From Lineus longissimus (Eukaryota > Nemertea > Pilidiophora > Heteronemertea > Lineidae), in contig NC_088314.1 of NCBI RefSeq assembly GCF_910592395.1, positions 7,874,001-7,938,000 of the forward strand: a stretch of 64,000 bases of DNA, read 5' to 3'. Positions 49,451 through 58,756 of the stretch are shown piece by piece. The stretch's first letter is position 1; the number at the start of each line of letters is the position of its first letter. A model generated the notes under the pieces. The model searched no databases. It was not told the origin of the DNA and worked only from the letters and a program-made list of their open reading frames with translations. The position numbers were made by a program, and so were the translations under genes.

Positions 49451-50389
49451 AATAACATGAACCATAAGCAAGTGGTGGGAACAAAACGAGTCCCCAGTGT
49501 TGTCTCAACTACTAAACATAATTATCATGTGTCCTAACAACTAACAGAATCATCAGCTCAGACAATATCAATTTATTATAGCAAGGCAAACACCACAACT
49601 CAGTATCAGGACAAACTAAATAAAGCATCACATCACAATTATGTTATGCAACATAAACATGTCAATCAAACAAAGCAGCAAATGACGACCAATTGCTCGG
49701 CTCCTCGATCCAATATCAAGCATTATATATGAATCCCACAAGTGCTCGTCCAACCCAACCCTGCACAACACAGTCCAATCTACCTTCTTGTCGGAGGAAC
49801 ATGACACACAGCAACAGCTTTCTTCCTTCCTCGGAGCTTCATCACTGATAGCTAGAGCCACACTTTCTTCAAGCCAAGCCACACCTGTCCTTTACGTATA
49901 GTAGTGAGCTCAACACTACTGCTTTCCATATAACCACGAGCCTATTCACAGCACAGCAGTGTACAATAGATCCAACCTGATTACAGTACTGGCTGACAGC
50001 CAACTTGTGTGGCGTCATAGAATTTTCTGTTGAACTCGGCTCAATCAATGGCTGCCAGTGACGCATACAGCCGTTGAGACGTAGAAGGCTCACATGACAA
50101 AGGAACGACTAAATATGGAATGAGCATTGTTGTAAAATGGCTGAAGGTTCAATTTGTGGCTACAGCAAAGGAAATGGGTGAATTTAATGATGTATTTGAA
50201 GGTATGCCTGAAACTGCTTACTGAAAAGCAAGAACATTGAATTCACGACTGTGCAATTGACAGACATGGACGTTTCACAACAACAGGCAACAAGGCAGAC
50301 TGCAAAATGCTGATGAAAAAAAAAATGTGTTAAGCCAAGAGACAGTCTTTGTTCCCCACAGGAATAAATGATGCATGGAATCACTAATT

Positions 50390-50850
50390 GGGATGATGTC
50401 TCAAGTCACTCATACAGGTGTGTGTGGTGTTATGCGTCAAATTACTAATGGGAAAGAAATTTGACTCCACTTGGAAATGGTATGCCGAGTCACTACTTAG
50501 TCATGCAAGGTCATTACGGTGTGTGGAGTCACTATTGGAAATGGTATGCGACTTCGGAGTCATCATTTAGTGACTCATCGTGTGTTGAGTCACTATTGGG
50601 TAATGGTATGTTGAATCATTACTTACTAACTTAGTAAGGCCATAATGCATGGTTATAACGGTGTGTGGAGTCACTATGGAAATGGTACGTTACTTCCGAG
50701 TCACTATTCAGTGATGCATTGTGTGCCGAGACTCCACTTGGAAATGGTATGCCGAGTATACTTCACTATTGGAAAGAGGATGTGGAGTCATTATTGAGTA
50801 ATGTATGGAATGCTGAGTCACCATTTAGAAATGGTATGTTGACCAACCAT
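50390..50850 (+). repeat. Degenerate array around GAGTCACTATTGGAAATGGT
   Basis: Some eight or more decayed copies of a 40-60 bp unit containing GAGTCACTATT and GGAAATGGTATG fill this region. Confidence 0.65.
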
Positions 50851-51411
50851 TTCGCAATGGTGCACTGTGTGATTATTCGAAAATAGTGTTGAGTTACTGA
50901 ACTTTTCCTGATCAGTCTATCCTCGGGAAAACAAGCAAGATCAGTTATTGCATTTGGATGTTCTCATCCAAACGCACAGCGATAGAGACCCTTGTAACAC
51001 ATTGTGTTGCCTAGTAACCAGATGACTGGTTTGATGTTTTCATGTGCTAAGGCCTTAACACCATGTAACAGGTTGCTAAGCTACCAAGAGCTTTCACTTT
51101 CACATCTTTTGGAATAGCAACCAAGGTAGAAGAGAGAGTAACTACCAATTGCTGTAGCTGTATGGAATTAGCACCAACAATACCCGCTGCAGCTGTGGTG
51201 AATGCCTGTTGCAAAGGCTGGCAAGAACTGCCTTTGGTCTTGCCAAGTTTATTGTCATGGGTATTGGCATGCCGACTCACCGGCAGTGAACCTCAGTCCA
51301 TGTAGTCTCCTCTGGATAGTACGCACAACGCTGGTAGATCGGCATGGGTATTGGTAGCTGTACTTAGGTGCTTGTGACCAAGTTTTTTTGCAGCAAATGG
51401 CTGTTGCCTAG

Positions 51412-51654
51412 TATTACTTCAACTATCAGTCATGCAAAAACTGCAGCCATCAGTTCAGATGCTTCCATTTCAATGCTGACTGCATAGGTACGCAGCTTCC
51501 TTTTAGTGTTGCAAAAGTAGCTGGAACACCATTTCTAACTAATTGTAGATGCAAATGTACAGGAACAGGTCGCCCCGCTGAAGCTGCAGCAACCTTCTGC
51601 AATGAATGCATCAGCCAAGAATGCTGTACTTATCACAGCAGGGCCAACTACTAA
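51412..51654 (+). other. Cysteine-rich 80-codon open stretch, possible exon or exon relic
   Basis: Following an acceptor-like tgttgcctag, 80 codons stay open to TAA. They contain 11 cysteines in a spaced pattern: CxxC near the start, then CRCKC, CNEC and ECC. A diverged relative of its 3' half is seen upstream (about 51140-51230, with ACCAATTGCTGTAGCTG against CTAATTGTAGATGCAAATG). No ATG, signal peptide or neighbouring exon was found. I do not recognise the family; it may be a relic or chance. Confidence 0.2.
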
Positions 51655-51976
51655 ACCGCTGGCATACTTGCTTCGATATGAAGCAGGCATCAGAAATGTG
51701 TATGCAAGAACAGCTACATTTATCTGCCTTGTCGCTGTCGATTTCTATCCACTGAACTACAGTTCCACCACAATGCCATTCAGCAATGTTTGTGTGGTCT
51801 TACTTATGCTTGGAAATGGGGGCGACAACTGCTCAGAAGGTCGATGACATAGCAGAGCAGTTAATTGCCTCAAATACGCCGCATGATGCAATACGGTTTC
51901 CTGCAATTTGCTAACTGCCACGCTAAATTACTAAATAAATATTATTTAACTATAACCAACCAGAATGGGAAATCCT

Positions 51977-52077
51977 GCCACCACAACTACAATGTACATT
52001 TCAAATATATGTACATGTAATTGCAATAACAACTACAATGTACATTTCAAATATATGTATATGTAATTGCAATAACA
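51977..52077 (+). repeat. 45-bp duplication
   Basis: Two adjacent copies start AACTACAATGTACATTTCAA and end TAATTGCAATAA, with about one difference. Confidence 0.85.
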
Positions 52078-53883
52078 CTTATGACAAGATGATTTTATCT
52101 GATAAATCAAAGCAAATTAGGTCTTCTTCAGATTGAACTAATCATCTTTTGTGTCGTCACTTCCTCTCCAGTTAAGCACATATTTTTCTTCGGCAAATCG
52201 TTACCTTTACCCACCGTGATGAAGTGCAAACGGAAAATCAGGATGCTTCATCTGCCATCATGATGTCATCAGTATGATTCATCATCCATGAACACAAAAC
52301 GAGGGTGGTCACTTATGCAACGCTTGGGTCTGCCGCTAGGTAGACAGGTTAGCGGATGATCAGCACAGGAATCATCCTGAGCTTCAGGTTTTTGATACTC
52401 CTACGTCCCATACAAAACCCTGAGAAAATCCATTAGAATCGACAGCGAAGGGTGGCTGTTCTGATAACCTGATACACTGTGCGTAATGTATGTATATATA
52501 GTGTTTTATATGACAATAAAATGTATATGAATAAAGTTTAAGATAATCCTATCGTTAAATCGTTTTATACTTCATCGATTCTATGCTGTTAAACATTGTG
52601 TAGACGTGTAATTGTGTTTTAATTAAGTAATGAAATAAATTTGCAGCGGGTGCGCGCAATACGAAGGAACAGCACTGAAAAATTCAGAATTTTCATAAAT
52701 ACCCGGATGTTCTAAAAATAGCAGCTAATGAAAATACGCGTTTCATGGCGCTGATTGAAATTTAACTAACCTACCTCGGACCCGAGCCCTATGGCGCAAA
52801 AGTCTATACAATTGATAGTGCATCTGAGAGCATTAATTCCTGGGTTCGTGGTTTACGAATTTCCGAGACTCAAATACAACCGACGCTCTGATTGGGCGCT
52901 TTTTTTTCTACCGCTACAATCCGTCTGAAGGGCATGGATTTCCCCAGGGGTTTGTAATAGCGAGAGCTGGAGCATATGGAAAACCACTGGGTGCCGAGGA
53001 TGCACAGGAATCAACACAGGAATAAATGGTTGAGGCATGACACAGAAACAGGAACATTTCTGAAGAGAACAAGCAGTTGATTCCATTGTTTGTCATGTAT
53101 TTTCATGCCTTCTTCATGCAGTTGGTCACACATTTACAGTGAACATGCCACGGGTCTGAAAGGTGAGAAGGTACTAACAATTTACGTAACTTCACAAAGT
53201 TTGAAGAGAAAGCAGAGTCGATGGAAGTTGACATGCTTAAAAGATTGGTTGATTTCATTATCGACTGATCAAAAGTTGATACTTAAAAAAATGACTTGCA
53301 TGTTCACCCTCTAAAGTATTTGGTGCAAACCCACTAAAAACAGGGTACAAGCAAAACAATATTATAAGATAAAAACATCAGCACCAATGAACAAATTCCA
53401 ACGAAATAACTTGGTACATTCATGAAACAACCACTTGATTATGCAATATTAAAATCAAAATTTTCACATTCCAAGTCACTGTAATTTAAAGAATATAAAA
53501 AATCTACGATAACAAATAAACAGACAATAAACATACAACAAGTGTCTTCTGTACTTCAACAACGGGACCAGGCAACAATGACTTCAACAATCAATGGGAT
53601 TCATTCAACATTAAGTAACACTTTACAACCACCTGCTCATGCTGTGAAAAGGACATTTATCTATTGACGATTGTCATCAGTTCATCACCTTATTGACAAA
53701 TATCAAACTTACACAAAAGGATTAGTCTCATAACCAGCAAAATTGGCTCAAAATCAAGGTCGACACTTGTGATTTTTGAGTAAATTGAGAATATTTATGA
53801 CTGTGGGTCAAATCAGTTGGCACTTTCACAAGGGCCGATATTCTGAAACATCTCTCAAATGTTAAGTTCAGCAACTGGAACCT
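52078..53883. other. Non-coding, nothing recognised
   Basis: No supported gene up to the left end of the 53884 transposon. Confidence 0.5.
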
Positions 53884-54365
53884 TAGTAGAGTCAATTTAT
53901 GAAAAATAAGGCCTAACCTCAAAAAAATTGCAAGCAAACGTTTTATGGTTGTTTATTGTAGTATTGGGTCTTGTGAACAACATATCAAAAGTTTACAAAA
54001 ATTTATGCCCGGGAAAGGGTCAAAAAGTGACGTCAAAAACAAGATGGCCGCCAAATCATAAAAGTGGCTATATCTCACTTCATATTTGACATAGAGTGAA
54101 AATATTGGTGCCTAGGTATAGGTTTTAGGGGTCAAGGAATCCATTAAGCCTATTTATGAGGTTGTAGGAGAATTGCATAATGGGAAATCCAAGATGGCCG
54201 CCACGACGGCCCCAGATTATGTCTTTGGCCACAACTCAGTTCATACTAAACGAAACTGACAGTTGTGTGGTGTCTTTTCATAGGTTTTAGGGGTCAAGGA
54301 ATCCATTAAGACTATTTATGAGGTTGTAGAAGAAGTGCATCATTGCAAATCGATGCTGACCGCAA
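53884..54365 (+). repeat. Left terminal inverted repeat
   Basis: It pairs with 57212-57688 in reverse complement. It contains two direct copies of a block beginning ATAGGTTTTAGGGGTCAAGG (54118 and 54281) and copies of AAGATGGCCGCC at about 54042 and 54191, with a decayed third near 54350. The subterminal repeats are likely protein-binding sites for the element's own product (inference). Confidence 0.9.
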
Positions 54366-54438
54366 TACACCCAAGACTTAAAAATAGCTCAGTTTATGTT
54401 ATTGGTCATCAAGCGACAAAACATGCATTTTCTCCACG

Positions 54439-55827
54439 TTGGAGTACGTATGCAACCTAGCCGCTAAGCAAAACATCCCACCAATCGTTACATTCGACCA
54501 GCCGCTCTTCTGGAAGGCATCGGAGATCGTAAATGAAGTACCAGACAATAGTCCGATTAGAAATGTTGTGTTGTTACTAGGCAGTTTCCATACCTTCATG
54601 AATCTTCTTGGGGCAATAGGAACATTAATGGATGGGAGTGGGCTGAGACAGATCCTAGAAACAGTCTATGGAGAAAACGCGGTTGTGCATATGATGAGTG
54701 GTAAATCTGTACAACGTGCATTTCGTGGACATCTTCTTGTGGATCAATGCCTTACGCATCAGATAGTGGCTAAAATCATCAAGGACGAGACTGGTTTTGA
54801 AAACGTCTTGAAAGAGCTTGAAACGCTCTACGCTCTTACGGAAACTGGTGAACGAGAGATGGAGTCGTTGCTGAAGTCGGATTGCATCGCAACAATCGCT
54901 CATCAGCTCAAATCGAAAGAATGTGAACTATCCAATGATTCAAAGACAAGTAAACTGTGGATAAACTATCAGAAAATGTTGGGAGTTGCACGCGAGCTCA
55001 TTGAGGCTGATCGCACTGGGTCATGGGAGATGCACCTCCATGCCATCGCAGATTGTTTGCCAATATTTGCAGCAGCTGGACACCCTAACTATCTCAAGTC
55101 GGGTTATCTGTATCTACAGAAGATGAACAGCTTAGAAGCTGAAAACCCTACTGTTCATCAGAAGTTTATGAATGGCTTCCATGTCATACGCCGCAGCAAC
55201 CAATACTGGGCTGGCCTAAGCTCTGATCTTGTTATAGAGCAGACGCTCATGCGTTCTCTTAAAAGCACAGGCGGGCTAACAAGAGGAAGTGGCTTCAGTG
55301 AACACCAAAGAACACTTTGGACCATGTCTCGCCCTGTAACCTCAGCCTACAACTATGCCATGCAAGAGTTCAGCCAGATGGTATACACAACAAGTGAACA
55401 GCACAAAGAGGCTACGCCTTCAAGGATGAACAGAGATAAAGCAGACGGAGAAAAGCTAATAGAAAAACTTGCAGACTTTTCTCCCTTTACAGGGGATGCC
55501 ACCTTGCGCAACATTATAACAAGGATAAATGCTAATGAAGATGTGAACGTGCATGATCTTTTCACGGTTGGCAAAAGCGTAGTAAAAGCAATGGAAGGAC
55601 AGTCTATATTTTCGTATTCGCACAAGAGAAATACTAGAGTGAAGACATTAGCTACTGCCCGGGCCATCAAAATAACTGGCGATCGAACCATCGACCCAGC
55701 TCTGTTGTTTCAGAGGTTCTTGGTTGTGTCACAGTCAGGAGAAGATCTTAGTCTAAGTGAGGTGATGGACTATGAACTCAGCCCTCATCCTCCATCGTTA
55801 TTTGAAGCAAAGCACTGCTTGCGCTAA
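54439..55827 (+). CDS. Transposon protein, N-terminal part (5'-incomplete, ends at an in-frame TAA)
   Basis: This is 462 codons of convincing coding sequence with no ATG at its beginning: the frame is open back to a TAG near 54382, the codon at 54439 is TTG, and the first in-frame ATG is at 54598 within the conserved-looking SFHTFMNLLGAI. The protein start is therefore missing, either deleted or in a lost exon. Notable motifs include SGKSVQRAFRGHLLVDQC, ADCLPIFAAAGHPNYLKS and WAGLSSDLVIEQTLMRSL. I cannot assign a fold. The frame ends CLR-stop, and the same frame resumes at the next codon as PDKAQL, so this and 55846-57111 are one gene split by a single nonsense codon. It may hold the DNA-recognition or recombinase part. 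Confidence 0.75.
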   Translation: MEYVCNLAAKQNIPPIVTFDQPLFWKASEIVNEVPDNSPIRNVVLLLGSFHTFMNLLGAIGTLMDGSGLRQILETVYGENAVVHMMSGKSVQRAFRGHLLVDQCLTHQIVAKIIKDETGFENVLKELETLYALTETGEREMESLLKSDCIATIAHQLKSKECELSNDSKTSKLWINYQKMLGVARELIEADRTGSWEMHLHAIADCLPIFAAAGHPNYLKSGYLYLQKMNSLEAENPTVHQKFMNGFHVIRRSNQYWAGLSSDLVIEQTLMRSLKSTGGLTRGSGFSEHQRTLWTMSRPVTSAYNYAMQEFSQMVYTTSEQHKEATPSRMNRDKADGEKLIEKLADFSPFTGDATLRNIITRINANEDVNVHDLFTVGKSVVKAMEGQSIFSYSHKRNTRVKTLATARAIKITGDRTIDPALLFQRFLVVSQSGEDLSLSEVMDYELSPHPPSLFEAKHCLR

Positions 55828-55845
55828 CCAGACAAGGCACAACTG

Positions 55846-57111
55846 ATGGAAGCTATAAGAAACCATGTCACTCCTAAATCCGAGGATGCCGTGCTCGATA
55901 CAATCCCAGTCACTGATCACTACGTTTTAGACGGGGGCTCACTTTTGCATAGAACGAAATGGACCGAAGGGTCCACATACAGCTCGATCGCCGAGGCATA
56001 TGCAAAGCTCACTGGTGATTTATACGGACATGCCACAGTTGTCTTTGATGGGTACAGCGGAGGGCCAGGAATTAAGGATAATACTCATCAGCGACGAGGT
56101 GCTAACAAGACTGCAAACAAGGTCGATATATCAGATGCTACCAAGTTCGTTGGAAAAAAGGAAGACTTCCTCTCAAATGTGGAAAACAAACAGGCTATGA
56201 TTGATCTAATCGCAAACTGTTTGCGACAGAAAGGCTGCGATGTCATTCAAGCTGAGGGAGATGCAGACGTGGACATTGTAAAAGCTGCAGTTTCGATGTC
56301 TAGGTACAAATCTACAACGCTCATTGGTGAAGATACCGACCTGTTGATTCTCCTCTTGTATCATGCGACAGTTGAGGACAGCCATGAGCTGTACTTCCGT
56401 TCAGACAAAAGTGGTAATAAAACAAAACATGTGTACAACATCAGTGTTCTGAAACATATATTAGGTGATGACATATGCACTGATCTGCTGTTTTTGCACG
56501 CATTCACGGGTTGTGATACGACTTCAAGAATCTTTGGCATTGGAAAGAAATCCGTGTTCGAAAAGATTCTGAAGGGAGACACCGTGTTACGCTCATGTTC
56601 AAAGGTGTTTTGTTCCCCTGACAGAGACAAAAAAACTATCGAAGGTGCTGGCTCTAAAGCAATGATTTCATTGTTTAATGGGAATCAAAGCGAATCTCCT
56701 GCAGCCCTTAGGTACAGTTTGCTCTGTAAGAAAGTTTCAAGAGCCAAGGCATTTGTGACACCTGAACGACTTCCACCAACTGCTTCTGCCACCAGATTTC
56801 ACTCACTTAGGGTGCATTACCAAGTGCTTGTCTGGATGGGCATGAGTGAGGACATGGTTCCAACTGACTGGGGATTCAAAGTCCAAGGGGATACACTCAT
56901 TCCGATCATGATGGATAATGACCTTGCTCCCGAGGCTCTCCTCAAAATGATCCACTGCAACTGCTCCGCTACATGTAACACACTAAGGTGTACCTGCAAA
57001 AAGCATGGGCTTGAGTGCACGAATGCATGCGGATCTTGTCAAGAGGGGAACTGTGACAACATGACTCTGGACCCAATACCAGACGAAGAAGACGTTGATG
57101 AAGAACAATGA
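55846..57111 (+). CDS. Transposon protein, C-terminal part: FEN1/XPG-like (PIN/FLAP) nuclease plus CXC domain
   Basis: This part has 421 codons from ATG to TGA. In its own numbering, the motif order matches flap endonucleases: an early Asp in YVLDGGSLLH (D29); VVFDGY (D68) followed by HQRR (81-84); EGDADVDIVKAA (E137, D139, D141, D143); IGEDTDLLILL (E162, D163, D165); and TGCDTTSRIFGIGKKS (D224 plus the G-x-G turn). The last closely parallels the GCDY..GIGP..A segment of FEN1, where metal-binding acids and a helix-turn-helix contact DNA. The tail (C371, C373, C377, C382, C384, C391, C395, C398, C403) is a tesmin/CXC-like zinc-binding pattern, likely DNA-binding. The end is acidic. All expected acidic residues are present, so this half looks catalytically intact although the gene is broken upstream. 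The family assignment is by eye. Confidence 0.75.
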   Translation: MEAIRNHVTPKSEDAVLDTIPVTDHYVLDGGSLLHRTKWTEGSTYSSIAEAYAKLTGDLYGHATVVFDGYSGGPGIKDNTHQRRGANKTANKVDISDATKFVGKKEDFLSNVENKQAMIDLIANCLRQKGCDVIQAEGDADVDIVKAAVSMSRYKSTTLIGEDTDLLILLLYHATVEDSHELYFRSDKSGNKTKHVYNISVLKHILGDDICTDLLFLHAFTGCDTTSRIFGIGKKSVFEKILKGDTVLRSCSKVFCSPDRDKKTIEGAGSKAMISLFNGNQSESPAALRYSLLCKKVSRAKAFVTPERLPPTASATRFHSLRVHYQVLVWMGMSEDMVPTDWGFKVQGDTLIPIMMDNDLAPEALLKMIHCNCSATCNTLRCTCKKHGLECTNACGSCQEGNCDNMTLDPIPDEEDVDEEQ

Positions 57112-57211
57112 GATATAGAGGCTATTTCCACAGTGACTAAAAATAAAATATTACTATGTACATATAGTCGTTGCTAAATATAGTTCTTTAATATTCCCAA
57201 CTTACGCACCA

Positions 57212-57688
57212 TATCTGGTGGCCATCTTAGATTCCCTATCATGCACTTCTTCTACAACCTCATAAATAGTCTTAATGGATTCCTTGACCCCTAAAACCTA
57301 TGAAATGACACCACACAACTGTCAGTTTCGTTTAGTATGAACTGAGTTGTGGCCAAAGACATAATCTGGGGCCGTCGTGGCGGCCATCTTGGATTTCCCA
57401 TTATGCAATTCTCCTACAACCTCATAAATAGGCTTAATGGATTCCTTGACCCCTAAAACCTATACCTAGACACCAATATTTTCACTCTATGTCAAATATG
57501 AAGTGAGATATAGCCACTTTTATTATTTGGCGGCCATCTTGTTTTTGACGTCACTTTTTGACCCTTTCCGGGACTTAAATTTTTGTAAACTTTTGATATG
57601 TTGTTTACAAGACCCAATACTACAATAAACAACCATAAAACGTTTGCTTGCAATTTTTTTGGGGTCAGGTGCTATATTGACTCTACTA
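57212..57688 (-). repeat. Right terminal inverted repeat
   Basis: This is the reverse complement of the left end, with a few substitutions and a gap of roughly 9 bases near the tip. GGCGGCCATCTT occurs at about 57529 and 57379, and a GGTGGCCATCTT variant at about 57217, mirroring the left end. Confidence 0.9.
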
Positions 57689-57691
57689 CCT

Positions 57692-58756
57692 ACCTTATCC
57701 TCTTTTTGATAGATCGGCTCCGAAGCCGCAACATTTCTCCAGTCATTTTTAAAAACTCCTCAACAAGTTTTAAGAGCATCGACAATCAGTACAGATGACA
57801 CACAGCACGTCCCACACACACTGACACAGTGCACTTCTACGGGACAAAGACTTCCGTTAAAAGGAGTTTTATGAAGCACATAACTGTCCTGTACTGCAGT
57901 TCAGAATTCTCAATATATGACAAATCACCAACCAAAACAAAAGGGAACCAGAGATAGAAATCTAGAGTATAGGCAGATTTAAATTCCCCTATATATTTAA
58001 AGGCAGAATCAGTCAACAGTTTTTCTTTTCCAAACGAAATTGCTCTCGTCTTTGTGCAGCAGTGATGGCCTATGGGTACACAGGCTACAAAAGGTTGAGG
58101 CGGGAGCCATTGTCAAACTTGGGTGATCGGTATGCCAACTCTCAAGAAGAGCTGGCGCTCAGCTTAAATTAGGGCAGTCATTGTCACTTTAGGAAGCTTT
58201 CGATAGCCTTCGATATGAAAGATTCATTGGTGCCAGGCAAACATTGGGTTGAAATTGACAAGAATTTTATAAGTAGTTTTTTTCTTAATTGGAAAGAGGT
58301 AAAATGTGACACCAGAATTTTTAATTTTCTGAGGGCAAATCAGACAACAAGATCATTCTAAAACAGGAACAGGAAGAACAAAGCAGCATTATTTGATAAA
58401 TTTTGATAAGCACCAGAGGCAAACTCCTATATAAACCTAACCTAAACTTGTTTTTACCAGTATGTGTTGGAATTGATGATATTGATAATTCAATAGTCAC
58501 TTTTTCTTGATAACACCAACCTTTGTTCCAGAAGTGCTGGATCATGTTCCCCACCCAAGGTCTCTTTATCAACTAAAAAGTATTTTGAACATCATCAGGC
58601 CTTTCAAATTCAGTACATGTGTCTAATTCCTATAACACTATCAGAACACAAAACTGAGGTCAACATTTCCCTGACAATGCAATGTGCAATTTGAGCACAT
58701 ATAATTAGTTCACCCACAGACAACGAGCAGCAGCTATGAGATACAAGGCATGGCCA
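57692..58756. other. Non-coding, nothing recognised
   Basis: Sequence between the large transposon and the inverted-array element; no exons or repeats noticed. Confidence 0.5.

Larger units (their letters stand above)
53884..57688 (+). mobile_element. 3.8-kb DNA transposon with long terminal inverted repeats and a FLAP-nuclease-like protein
   Basis: The element is bounded by near-identical inverted repeats of about 450-480 bp whose outermost match is TAGTAGAGTCAAT. Both ends are flanked by CCT (53881-53883 and 57689-57691), a possible 3-bp target duplication that could be chance. The interior holds one reading frame (54439-57111) interrupted by one stop. Only about 75-100 bp separate the inner TIR edges from the frame at each end, so nearly the whole interior is coding. 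No DDE/D transposase signature, reverse transcriptase, helicase or tyrosine recombinase is visible. The frame encodes a FEN1/XPG-like nuclease and a CXC cysteine-rich tail. From memory, similar unnamed proteins are abundant in invertebrate gene sets, which would fit a mobile family. Confidence 0.85.
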
